46,393 nt of DNA from an uncultured Lachnospiraceae bacterium (lineage in GTDB: Bacteria; Bacillota; Clostridia; Lachnospirales; Lachnospiraceae): contig CAJOKX010000002.1 in the NCBI GenBank assembly GCA_905235415.1, positions 1 through 46,393 of the forward strand. The letters run 5' to 3'. A program made the translations under genes and the position numbers. Position 1 is the first letter of the stretch; every line of letters begins with the position of its first letter. The notes beneath the pieces are model-generated. The model had not been told where the DNA came from. It saw only the letters and a list, made by a program, of their open reading frames with translations, and made no database searches. Below are positions 33,556 through 41,998 of the stretch, one piece after another.

Positions 33556-34719
33556 ATGGAAGATGAGAAGAGTACATTAATCGGCATACAGATCTTTTCG
33601 AACGGCGCGCAGGTGACCTGGTATGACAGGAGCCTGGAGGAGCCGCAGACACTGTCGCTGCCCGGAGAGGGGGAGGACGGTCTGATCCGTGTGCCTGCAG
33701 ACGCCTGGAAAGGGGCGCTTCGCGGCGGACGGTTCGGCATGGAGGCGCTGGAGAAATACCTGCGGGGGCTGATCGGGATGGTTCCCGGGGATCACCCGCC
33801 TTCTTCCCTGCGCGTATCCGTGACGGTTCCGGACCTGACCCAGGAGATCGGGGAGAATCTGATCGCATGCCTGGAGAAGATGGGAATCGAACGGCGCAAT
33901 CTGTTCCTGCAGGACTGGAGAACCAGCTTCTATTACTATGTGGTCAGTACCCGGAAAGAGCTCTGGAGCGGGGATGTTGCCTTTATCTATATACAGGACC
34001 AGATCATCCGGGGGCATATTCTGCATGTCGACAGGACGCAGCGCCCGTGGGTCGTGACGATCCAGGAGGCGGCAGGCGCCGATGTGAGCGACAGGATCCG
34101 CGGCGGCAGGGATGACGAGAGCTGGAATAAGGAGAGAGACCGGATCTTCTACGAATTCCTGGGACGGCTTTTTGAGCGGCGCAATGTGACGGCCAGTTAC
34201 CTGTACGGAACGTATTTTGACAGAAGCTGGGCGGAACGTTCCTTCCAGTATCTGACCTTCAGGAGACATGCGTTCCAGGGGCAGAATCTGTTTTCCCAGG
34301 GAGCGTGCTGCAGCCTCATGATCCGTATGGGCCTGCGCAGGATTCCCGATATGCTGTTCATGGGCGTCGATATGGTCACCCAGAACATCGGGATGCGCCT
34401 GCGGGTGCGGGGCAAGGAAGACTATCATCTGCTGATCCCGGCAGGCGTCAACTGGTATGAGGCAAACTGCAGGATGGAGATCATCCCGGACGCGGAGATG
34501 AGCGTGACGATCCTGACAACGCCCATGGAGAGCGGGGAAACCGTGGCCAGAGTCCTTCGGCTGGATCATTTTCCGGACAGGAAGAACCGCGCCACGCGCC
34601 TCTTGCTGACGATCTATTTCACATCCCCGCACCGGTGTGAGATCGAGGTCGAAGATCTCGGGTTCGGGGACATTACACCTTCCGGCGGAAGGGTCTGGAA
34701 GCGGCAGGTGGTTTTATGA
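33556..34719 (+). CDS. Degenerate Hsp70-like (ASKHA-fold) protein, recalled as DUF5716 family
   Basis: 387 residues. The N-terminus (LIGIQIFSNGAQVTWYD, residues 8-24) matches the first Hsp70/actin strand pair, but the phosphate-1 aspartate of GIDLGTT is Gln12. The second strand pair (DVAFIYIQDQIIRGHIL, from residue 140) lacks the Gly-rich phosphate-2 loop. A strand like the adenosine segment (MLFMGVDM) follows. The C-terminus ends in CEIEVEDLGFGDITPSGG (361-378), which resembles the Hsp70 substrate-binding domain. So I read an Hsp70-shaped protein without normal ATP residues; the fold is inference. Its ATG is 12 bp after the scaffold gene, and it overlaps the next gene by 4 bp (ATGA). Confidence 0.68.
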   Translation: MEDEKSTLIGIQIFSNGAQVTWYDRSLEEPQTLSLPGEGEDGLIRVPADAWKGALRGGRFGMEALEKYLRGLIGMVPGDHPPSSLRVSVTVPDLTQEIGENLIACLEKMGIERRNLFLQDWRTSFYYYVVSTRKELWSGDVAFIYIQDQIIRGHILHVDRTQRPWVVTIQEAAGADVSDRIRGGRDDESWNKERDRIFYEFLGRLFERRNVTASYLYGTYFDRSWAERSFQYLTFRRHAFQGQNLFSQGACCSLMIRMGLRRIPDMLFMGVDMVTQNIGMRLRVRGKEDYHLLIPAGVNWYEANCRMEIIPDAEMSVTILTTPMESGETVARVLRLDHFPDRKNRATRLLLTIYFTSPHRCEIEVEDLGFGDITPSGGRVWKRQVVL

Positions 34720-35513
34720 GTTTTGATCTGTGCACGGGAAAAAAGGCGGAGCATCCGTTCTTTATAGAGAGTATCGGCATACGGGTCAGTACCATCGAAG
34801 AGCTGTGCTGGTTTCTGCAGAATAACCTCTATCTGATCGACAGCAGCATCACATCGCATGCGCTTGCCGGCTGGGTCCGGGACGAGCTGGGACTCAAAAG
34901 CCTGGGAAAGAGGCTCTCGGATGCGGTGGACCGGCCGGATTCCGACGCAAGTTATTTTATCATGCCCATTTTCCAGGAGATCGGGTACCTGTCTCCGGAG
35001 GAAATGCGCCGGATGCGGGAAGAGCTGACCCGGGTGCAGGTGCAGCCGGAGGAAGAGCGCTCGAAGATCCGCGCGGATTATCTGGCAGGCGGGGGCAGGA
35101 CCACCGCGGCGATCACTGCGTACCGGAGAATCCTGGAGAGGAAATCGGAGGGCAGCCTGGGGAGCGCGTTCTACGCGTCTGTGTGGAACAACCTGGGATG
35201 CGCCTATGCACAGCAGTTCAGGTTCAGGGAGGCCGCCGACGCATTTCTGAGCGGATGGAAGCTGGTGCAGACGAGGGAGCTGATGCGCAGATACGTCAGC
35301 ACGCTCCCGCTGTTTCTCTCGGACGAAGAATACCGGGAGAAGCTCTCTTCAATCGGCGCGGATGGGATGCTGATCGGAAAGATCCAGGAATACAATGCAT
35401 CCGTTGCCAGGGAAGCCGAGCAGAAGACTGCTTCCAGGAAGAATCCGGCAGAGGATCCTGCAGAAGAGCTGGAGAAGCTGAAGCAGGAGTACAGAAGAGG
35501 GGCGAAGAATTGA
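34716..35513 (+). CDS. Helical TPR-like protein, function unknown
   Basis: 265 residues, cytosolic. The N-terminus (HPFFIESIGIRVSTIEELCWFL) has strand-helix character. The middle has at least one TPR-like pair around SAFYASVWNNLGCAYAQQFRFREAADAFLSGWKL, with the typical small, aromatic and Ala positions. The tail is a charged coiled-coil-like segment rich in Glu, Ala and Lys. TPR proteins often act as adaptors for chaperones. It overlaps the Hsp70-like gene at ATGA and the next gene at TTGA, so the three are translationally coupled. The exact family is not recognised. Confidence 0.65.
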   Translation: MSFDLCTGKKAEHPFFIESIGIRVSTIEELCWFLQNNLYLIDSSITSHALAGWVRDELGLKSLGKRLSDAVDRPDSDASYFIMPIFQEIGYLSPEEMRRMREELTRVQVQPEEERSKIRADYLAGGGRTTAAITAYRRILERKSEGSLGSAFYASVWNNLGCAYAQQFRFREAADAFLSGWKLVQTRELMRRYVSTLPLFLSDEEYREKLSSIGADGMLIGKIQEYNASVAREAEQKTASRKNPAEDPAEELEKLKQEYRRGAKN

Positions 35514-36484
35514 CATTTGGATCAATCAGAAAACGGATGGGGACTACCGCGGCGGTTGTGGCGCTGACGCTCACAACTGCGGCGGCTGCGTTCGCTCAGG
35601 GGGAAGGGACGGCGGAGACCGGGCCCTATGCCGAGGAGCAGGTGCACGTCACTATCCCCGGGATGGAGGGCAGCTGCACGCTGCTGTGGATCTCGGATAT
35701 GCACATCTGCTCTTATCCGGATGATCCGGACGTGGACGAGGGCCATGCGGCCGAGGCGAAGGAGCGTTCGCAGCTGCTTCGAAACAGCCAGGGCGTATCC
35801 TCCCTGGACAACTGGAAACGGCTGAGCGCCGGGATCGACGCATACGGCGCCAGGTGCGTGGTGCTGGGGGCGGACATGATCGATTATGCGTCCGCGGCCA
35901 ATCTGGACGCCCTGGGGCAGGGCCTTGCGGATCTTGACAGCGACTGGATCTATATCCGGGCGGATCATGATTACGGCCGCTGGTACGGAAAGATGGGGAT
36001 CAAAAAGATGCGCTCCCTCCACAGGGCGCTCGCGCCGCAGGATCCGGTCTGGGTCCGCAGGTATGACGAATTCACACTGGTGGGGCTGGACAATACCACC
36101 TCCGCCCTGAGTGAGGAAGCCCTGGCGGAGTTTACCGCCCTCTGCGAGGAGGGAACTCCCATCGTGCTGTGCACGCACGTGCCCATCGACCAGCCCCCTC
36201 AGGCGCGGGAGAATGCGCAGGATGCCTCTCTTGCATCCCTCAGCGCCGAGGGATGGGGCGGAAGAGTTCTTTGCTGGGGAGACGGGGATGAATACGATAC
36301 CGGCAGATGCGATACGATGGCGGAGCTGACGGATCTGATCTTTGCGCCCGGATCGCCGGTGGCGGCGGTCCTTTCCGGGCATCTTCACCAAAGCTGGGAG
36401 GGCAGCCTGACCGATACATGCATCGAGCATGTGTTTTCTGCTGCGTATGAGGATCATATCGGCGTGATCACGCTCAGCGGCTGA
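35510..36484 (+). CDS. Exported calcineurin-like metallophosphoesterase, unusual metal site
   Basis: 324 residues. A signal peptide (MTFGSIRKRMGTTAAVVALTLT..., cut after AAFA) precedes a metallophosphoesterase domain. Metal ligands can be read as D63 and H65 (SDMH), D122 in GADMID, H153 in RADHD, H223 in CTHVP, and H291 and H293 in SGHLHQ. The usual GNH(D/E) asparagine is replaced: the segment is RADHD, with Ala at 151. That may weaken the second metal. I chose the TTG at 35510, overlapping the previous stop as TTGA, because it supplies the basic part of the signal peptide; the ATG at 35537 is an alternative. Its substrate is unknown. Confidence 0.75.
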   Translation: MTFGSIRKRMGTTAAVVALTLTTAAAAFAQGEGTAETGPYAEEQVHVTIPGMEGSCTLLWISDMHICSYPDDPDVDEGHAAEAKERSQLLRNSQGVSSLDNWKRLSAGIDAYGARCVVLGADMIDYASAANLDALGQGLADLDSDWIYIRADHDYGRWYGKMGIKKMRSLHRALAPQDPVWVRRYDEFTLVGLDNTTSALSEEALAEFTALCEEGTPIVLCTHVPIDQPPQARENAQDASLASLSAEGWGGRVLCWGDGDEYDTGRCDTMAELTDLIFAPGSPVAAVLSGHLHQSWEGSLTDTCIEHVFSAAYEDHIGVITLSG

Positions 36485-36495
36485 GCGATATACAG

Positions 36496-36524
36496 TTGCG
36501 CCCGTGCGTTTGATACGCTATAAT
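36496..36524 (+). promoter_or_regulatory. Promoter of purF-purB-purA
   Basis: TTGCGC (36496-36501), a 17-bp spacer and consensus TATAAT (36519-36524), 72 bp before purF. I see no purine riboswitch in the short leader. Confidence 0.75.
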
Positions 36525-36596
36525 CCAGATTGTTTTGCATTGAGAACTCTGCAGACGCCCTGCCGGAGCAAGCTGAAGGCGGGCTGAGCAGGAAAG

Positions 36597-38075
36597 ATGA
36601 TAAGGATGAATACAGTGCATAAGACAGAGAGCGGAATATTTGAAGCCCAGGATCTGCTGGATGAACCGCGCGAGGAGTGCGGCGTCTTCGGGATGTATGA
36701 CTTTTCCGGCAAAGAGGACGTAGCGTCTTCCATTTACTACGGACTGCTGGCCCTGCAGCACAGAGGCCAGGAGAGCTGCGGCATCGCCGTGTCCGATACG
36801 AACGGACCCAAGGGACAGATCCACAGCTTCAAAGGGATGGGACTTGTCAACGAAACCTTTGACGAGAAAGAACTCAGGAAGCTTGGAGGCAATATCGGGG
36901 TCGGACACGTCAGGTATTCGACCGCCGGCGCCAGTACGATTGAAAATGCGCAGCCGCTGGTGCTTCATTATATCAAGGGCACCCTTGCGATGGCGCACAA
37001 CGGCAACCTGGTGAACTCACCGGAGCTGACGCGGGAACTGTCGAGGACAGGCGCGATCTTCCAGACGACGATTGATTCAGAGCTGATCGCCTATGAGATC
37101 GCCAGGGCCCGGATCAACACGTCGTCGGTTGAGGAAGCCGTATCCATGACCATGGGGAAGCTGAAAGGCGCGTATTCCCTGGTCATCATGAGCCCGAGAA
37201 AGCTGATCGGGGTCCGGGATCCGTACGGATTCCGCCCGCTGTGCATCGGCAGGCGCGGGGACGCCTGGGTCCTTGCCTCGGAGACCTGCGCGCTCGATAC
37301 GATCGGCGCGGAGTTTGTCCGGGATGTGGAGCCCGGAGAGATCGTTACCATCTCGCCCAGATGCGGCGTGCATTCAGACAGAAGCCACTGCCTGAGACGG
37401 TCCAAAACCGCCAGATGCATCTTTGAATATATTTATTTCGGGAGGGCGGATTCCCAGATCGACCAGGTCTCCGTCTACAATTCCCGGATCATGGCAGGAA
37501 GGTATCTCGCACAGGACAGCCCTGTGGACGCGGATCTTGTCATCGGCGTTCCGGAATCGGGCAATGTTGCCGCGCTGGGCTTCAGCATGCAGAGCGGGAT
37601 CCCGTACGGACATGGATTTGTCAAAAACGGATATGTGGGAAGAACCTTTATACAGCCGTCCCAGCAGAGCCGTGAAACCGCGGTCCGGGTCAAGCTCAAT
37701 CCGCTCCGTCCCGCGGTGGAGGGAAAGCGGGTGGTCATGATCGACGACTCGATCGTGCGCGGCACGACGAGTGACCGGATCGTCCGGATGCTGCGCGAGG
37801 CAGGCGCAACAGAGGTCCATATGCGGGTGAGCTCGCCGCCGTTCCTGCATCCGTGCTATTTCGGGACGGACATCCCGGAGAGAGAGCAGCTGATTGCATA
37901 CGGGCGTACGAACGAGGAGATCTGTGAGATGATCGGCGCGGACAGCCTGGCGTACCTGCAGATGGAGAGACTTCCGCAGATCGTAAACGGTCTGCCGGTC
38001 TGCACGGGATGCTTCAGCGGAGAGTATCCGGTGGATCCCCCCACGGAGGATATCCGGGGAGAGTATGAGCACTGA
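36597..38075 (+). CDS. purF: Amidophosphoribosyltransferase
   Basis: 492 residues. A short propeptide of about 27 residues precedes the nucleophile Cys28 in EECGVFG, matching the B. subtilis-type enzyme, which is processed at this point. The glutaminase signatures LQHRGQES and HNGNLVN follow. The phosphoribosyl site is MIDDSIVRG at 381-389. Later cysteines, including C-x-x-C in PVCTGCF, fit the 4Fe-4S cluster of that class. It starts purine synthesis by moving ammonia from glutamine to PRPP. Start at ATG 36597 behind AGGAAAG; ATG 36606 is possible. A small hairpin separates it from purB. Confidence 0.96.
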   Translation: MIRMNTVHKTESGIFEAQDLLDEPREECGVFGMYDFSGKEDVASSIYYGLLALQHRGQESCGIAVSDTNGPKGQIHSFKGMGLVNETFDEKELRKLGGNIGVGHVRYSTAGASTIENAQPLVLHYIKGTLAMAHNGNLVNSPELTRELSRTGAIFQTTIDSELIAYEIARARINTSSVEEAVSMTMGKLKGAYSLVIMSPRKLIGVRDPYGFRPLCIGRRGDAWVLASETCALDTIGAEFVRDVEPGEIVTISPRCGVHSDRSHCLRRSKTARCIFEYIYFGRADSQIDQVSVYNSRIMAGRYLAQDSPVDADLVIGVPESGNVAALGFSMQSGIPYGHGFVKNGYVGRTFIQPSQQSRETAVRVKLNPLRPAVEGKRVVMIDDSIVRGTTSDRIVRMLREAGATEVHMRVSSPPFLHPCYFGTDIPEREQLIAYGRTNEEICEMIGADSLAYLQMERLPQIVNGLPVCTGCFSGEYPVDPPTEDIRGEYEH

Positions 38076-38078
38076 AAC

Positions 38079-38093
38079 GGCCTGTGACAGGCC
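38079..38093 (+). other. Small hairpin between purF and purB
   Basis: GGCCTG/CAGGCC, a 6-bp stem with a TGA loop, followed by TCTTTG. It is too weak to be a clear terminator; it may only tune downstream expression. Confidence 0.4.
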
Positions 38094-38110
38094 TCTTTGC
38101 GGAGGAGATT

Positions 38111-39544
38111 ATGGAGTTTGATGGATATGTAAGCCCGCTGTCCCAGAGATATGCGTCGAAGCAGATGCAGTATCTTTTCTCGCAGAACAAGAAGTTCCGC
38201 ACCTGGAGAAGTCTCTGGATCGCGCTTGCCGAGACGGAGATGGAGCTGGGACTGCCGGTCACGGCTGAACAGATCGGGGAAATGAAGGCCCACAGGGACG
38301 ACATCAACTATGCCGATGCCCAGGAGCGGGAGAAGGCTGTGCGGCATGACGTCATGAGCCATGTGTACGCCTACGGACTGCAGTGCCCGAAGGCGAAGGG
38401 CATCATCCATCTGGGCGCGACCAGCTGCTATGTCGGCGACAATACAGACATCATCATCATGCGGGACGCCCTGGACCTGGTGCACGGCAAGCTTGTCAAC
38501 CTGATCGGGAAGCTGGCGGACTTTGCGGATGAATACAAATCCCTTCCGACCCTTGCGTTTACGCATTTCCAGCCTGCGCAGCCCACGACCGTCGGCAAGC
38601 GGGCGACGCTGTGGATCCAGGAATTCATGATGGACCTGCAGGATCTTGAATATGTGAGAGGCTCCCTGAAGCTGCTCGGCTGCAAAGGGACGACCGGGAC
38701 GCAGGCTTCATTCCTGGAGCTGTTTGACGGCGACGAGGAGAAGGTCGGCAGGATCGACCCGATGATCGCGCAGAAGATGGGATTTGACGCGTGCTATCCT
38801 GTTTCAGGGCAGACCTATTCACGCAAGGTGGATGCGAGAGTGATGAACGTGGTGGCCGGGATCGCGGCCAGCGCGCATAAGATGTCCAATGATATCCGCC
38901 TGCTGCAGCACCTGAAGGAAGTGGAGGAACCGTTTGAAAAGACGCAGATCGGTTCCAGCGCCATGGCCTACAAGCGCAACCCGATGCGCTCCGAGCGGAT
39001 CGCTTCCCTGTCGCGCTATGTCATGGTGAACAGCCTCAATCCTTCTATGACCAGCGCTGAGCAGTGGTTTGAGCGCACGCTGGACGATTCGGCAAACCGC
39101 CGCCTGTCCATCGCGGAGGGCTTCCTTGCCATCGACGGGATCCTGGATCTGTGCGTCAATGTGACGGACGGACTGCAGGTGTATCCGAAGGTGATCGAGA
39201 AGCACCTGCGCGGGGAACTGCCCTTCATGGCGACCGAAAACATCATGATGGACGCGGTCAAGGAAGGCGGAGACAGGCAGGAGCTGCACGAGCGCATCCG
39301 CACGCTGTCCATGGAGGCCGGAAGGCAGGTGAAGGTGGAAGGCAGGGACAACGATCTTCTGGAGAGGATCGCTGCGGATCCCGCATTCCCGATGGACATG
39401 GAGGATCTGGAGAAGACGATGGATCCTTCCGCCTATGTGGGGATGGCACCGAAGCAGGTGGAGAAGTATCTGGAAGAAGAAGTACGCCCGATGCTCAGGG
39501 AAAATGAGCAGGAGCTGGGATATACGGCGTCGATCAATGTATGA
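38111..39544 (+). CDS. purB: Adenylosuccinate lyase
   Basis: 477 residues, full length. The fumarase/aspartase signature is GSSAMAYKRNPMRSE; the Pro of the canonical SSAMPYKRNP is Ala here. Also present are LGATSCYVGDNTD, THFQPAQPTT, and the helical core expected for the tetramer. The enzyme acts twice: on SAICAR in IMP synthesis and on adenylosuccinate in AMP synthesis. I chose the ATG at 38111 because GGAGGAG lies immediately upstream; the frame is open nine codons further. It links PurF with PurA, 42 bp downstream. Confidence 0.96.
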   Translation: MEFDGYVSPLSQRYASKQMQYLFSQNKKFRTWRSLWIALAETEMELGLPVTAEQIGEMKAHRDDINYADAQEREKAVRHDVMSHVYAYGLQCPKAKGIIHLGATSCYVGDNTDIIIMRDALDLVHGKLVNLIGKLADFADEYKSLPTLAFTHFQPAQPTTVGKRATLWIQEFMMDLQDLEYVRGSLKLLGCKGTTGTQASFLELFDGDEEKVGRIDPMIAQKMGFDACYPVSGQTYSRKVDARVMNVVAGIAASAHKMSNDIRLLQHLKEVEEPFEKTQIGSSAMAYKRNPMRSERIASLSRYVMVNSLNPSMTSAEQWFERTLDDSANRRLSIAEGFLAIDGILDLCVNVTDGLQVYPKVIEKHLRGELPFMATENIMMDAVKEGGDRQELHERIRTLSMEAGRQVKVEGRDNDLLERIAADPAFPMDMEDLEKTMDPSAYVGMAPKQVEKYLEEEVRPMLRENEQELGYTASINV

Positions 39545-39586
39545 CATGCTTATCAGGAAGGTTCCTGAAGCAGACTGGAGGAGATC

Positions 39587-40861
39587 ATGGTACAGGCAGT
39601 CGTAGGTGCGAACTGGGGAGATGAAGGCAAGGGAAAGATCGTCGATACACTTGCCGACGGCGCGGATATTGTCGTGCGGTATCAGGGAGGAGCCAATGCG
39701 GGCCACACTATTGTCAATCAGTACGGAAAGTTTGCGCTGCATACGCTTCCGAGCGGCGTCTGCCATCCGGAATGTGTCAATGTGCTCGGCAACGGGGTTG
39801 CGCTGAACATTCCGAAGGTGGTCGGTGAGATCGAAGAGCTGGTGAAAAGAGGCGTACCGCAGCCGAAGGTCATGGTTTCTGACCGCGCGCAGGTTGTGAT
39901 GAGCTACCACATCCTGCTCGATACGTATGAGGAAGAGCGCCTTGCAGGGAAGAGCTTCGGCTCGACCAGATCCGGCATCGCTCCGTTCTTCTCCGACAAG
40001 TACGCCAAGATCGGATTCCAGGTCTGCGAGCTGTTTGACGATGAGATCCTGGAGGAGAAGGCGCAGCGGGTCTGCGAGCTGAAAAACGCCCTGCTGGAGA
40101 ATCTGTATCACAAGGCGCCCCTGAAGAAGGAAGACCTGATGGAAGAGCTGCACGGATACAGGGATATGATCCGGCCGTATGCGGCGGATACATCCGCCTT
40201 CCTGCGCAGCGCTGTCAAAGAGGGAAAGACGATCCTGCTGGAGGGACAGCTGGGTACGATGAAGGATCCGGACCACGGGATCTATCCGATGGTCACGTCC
40301 TCCCCGACGCTCGCCGGATACGGCAGCATCGGCGCGGGCATCGCCCCGTACGAGATAAAAAAGATTATTACCGTCACCAAGGCGTATTCGTCGGCAGTAG
40401 GCGCAGGCGAGTTCGTATCGGAGATCTTCGGCGATGAGGCCGAGGAGCTGAGAAGACGCGGCGGAGACGGCGGAGAATACGGCGCGACCACGGGACGCCC
40501 GAGAAGAGTCGGCTGGTATGACGTGGTTGCCTCCCGGTACGGATGCGCCATGCAGGGCGCGACCGACGTCGCGTTTACGGTCGTGGACGCACTGGGGTAT
40601 CTGGACGAGATTCCGGTCTGTGTCGCATATGAGATTGACGGGAAGAGAACGGATGAATTCCCGACGACCCCCGCGCTTCGCAGAGCCAAGCCGGTATGGG
40701 AGGTCCTTCCGGGATGGAAATGCGATATCCGCGGTATCCGGAAGTATGAGGATCTTCCGGAAAACTGCAGAGCGTATATCGAGTTTATTGAGAAGAAGAT
40801 CGGTTATCCGATCACGATGGTCTCGAACGGCCCGGGCCGCGAAGACATCATCTATCGCTGA
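39587..40861 (+). CDS. purA: Adenylosuccinate synthetase
   Basis: 424 residues, full length. The start MVQAVVGANWGDEGKGKIVD contains the GTP-binding loop GDEGKGK at 11-17. The family motifs GGANAGHTI, GSTRSGIAP and GQLGTMKDPDHG follow. It joins IMP and aspartate using GTP, the first committed step to AMP. GGAGGAGATC precedes the ATG. It is the third purine gene of the run and ends 8 bp before an unrelated membrane-protein gene. Confidence 0.97.
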   Translation: MVQAVVGANWGDEGKGKIVDTLADGADIVVRYQGGANAGHTIVNQYGKFALHTLPSGVCHPECVNVLGNGVALNIPKVVGEIEELVKRGVPQPKVMVSDRAQVVMSYHILLDTYEEERLAGKSFGSTRSGIAPFFSDKYAKIGFQVCELFDDEILEEKAQRVCELKNALLENLYHKAPLKKEDLMEELHGYRDMIRPYAADTSAFLRSAVKEGKTILLEGQLGTMKDPDHGIYPMVTSSPTLAGYGSIGAGIAPYEIKKIITVTKAYSSAVGAGEFVSEIFGDEAEELRRRGGDGGEYGATTGRPRRVGWYDVVASRYGCAMQGATDVAFTVVDALGYLDEIPVCVAYEIDGKRTDEFPTTPALRRAKPVWEVLPGWKCDIRGIRKYEDLPENCRAYIEFIEKKIGYPITMVSNGPGREDIIYR

Positions 40862-40869
40862 GGTGTAGT

Positions 40870-41994
40870 ATGAAGATTCTGCTTCTTGCATGCGCGGCCC
40901 TGGTGGTGCAGCTGTTCCTGTTTCTGTGTACGGGATCAGCCGTCATGCGGGTCCGGGGAAAGCAGTCCTGGTCAATGAGCAGCGCACTGCTTCTGGGATA
41001 TTTTGTATATTTCGGACTTTTTGAGGTGCTGTGCCTGATCTGCGAGTTCACACTGCTTCCCCTCAGAACACTTGCCCTTCTGAGCGGCATTCTCGCAGCG
41101 GCGCTGATCATCGCGGGCATTGCGTGCGGATACGGCAGCTGGAAGCAGAGCCTCTTATCCATTCCGCAGCGCTTGAAGCTGCACGGCCCGTATGCGGCGC
41201 TGCTTCTGGCGGCGGTCGCCTTCACGGCCATATATGTGCTTCTGTATTCAGACGCTTCCGCGGATTCGGGGTGGTATGTGGGCACCTCCGCCACAGCGCT
41301 TGCGACCAATACCATCGGGAGATATGACCCTTCAACCGGGACATTCACAGCTGCCTTCCAGGCAAGGTACGCGATGAGCTGCTATCCGTATTACAACGCG
41401 GCCGTCAGTTCCCTCTTCAGGGGACTGCCTGTGATCGTGCAGGCACGCAGCGTGATGAGCGTGATCAATGTCCTGATCAGCTACCTTTCCGTTTACACGC
41501 TGGGCCGCGTCCTGTTTCCGGACAGGGGAAGCGCCGGGAACAAGGTGGTTTCCATCTCGCAAAGACCCGGAAAAGAGACGCGCAGACGGGCGGACCTGTT
41601 TGTCTTCACAGTCTTTTTCATCAATGTATTTTCCTCTACCATCTACATGCCCGGGATCTTCCTGTTTGACCGTTCCTACGAGGGAAAATCCATGGTCGTA
41701 AACAGCGTGATCATATGTGCGCTTGCCATCTGCATCCTGCTCTGGCAGGAAAAAGAGGAGGGGGCCTTCCCGTTCCGCAATCTGTTCTGGCTGATGGCGG
41801 CGGGGATCTGTTTCTCCGCGAGCTGCCTGATGGCGCTGGTGCTTGTGATGGCGGCTGTCCTTCCGCTGATCTGCATCCGCGGAAAATGGAACCTTCTGGT
41901 CCCGCTTGTGCTCGGATGCCTTCCGGCCATCCTGTGGGCGGCTGTCTATTATATGATACAGCACGGAACCATCGTGCTCAGGACTTGGAGGTGA
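40870..41994 (+). CDS. Multi-helix membrane protein, possibly N-terminal part of a DUF6077-type protein
   Basis: 374 residues with about nine hydrophobic helices. A hydrophilic loop after the fourth helix carries SDASADSGWYVGTSATAL, where acidic residues suggest the first extracytoplasmic loop of a GT-C-like enzyme. I recall this as the DUF6077 type, unverified. The end (IQHGTIVLRTWR) has no clear final domain. The next gene begins 4 bp later and looks like its continuation, with further helices and a soluble domain. So this may be half of a split gene; a two-gene organisation is the alternative, since the second gene has its own good ribosome site. Confidence 0.65.
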   Translation: MKILLLACAALVVQLFLFLCTGSAVMRVRGKQSWSMSSALLLGYFVYFGLFEVLCLICEFTLLPLRTLALLSGILAAALIIAGIACGYGSWKQSLLSIPQRLKLHGPYAALLLAAVAFTAIYVLLYSDASADSGWYVGTSATALATNTIGRYDPSTGTFTAAFQARYAMSCYPYYNAAVSSLFRGLPVIVQARSVMSVINVLISYLSVYTLGRVLFPDRGSAGNKVVSISQRPGKETRRRADLFVFTVFFINVFSSTIYMPGIFLFDRSYEGKSMVVNSVIICALAICILLWQEKEEGAFPFRNLFWLMAAGICFSASCLMALVLVMAAVLPLICIRGKWNLLVPLVLGCLPAILWAAVYYMIQHGTIVLRTWR

Positions 41995-41998
41995 CCCT

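Noticed and set aside
38819-40891. 690-residue minus-strand frame opposite purB and purA
   Set aside because: Antisense to two certain genes; no recognisable motif or ribosome site.
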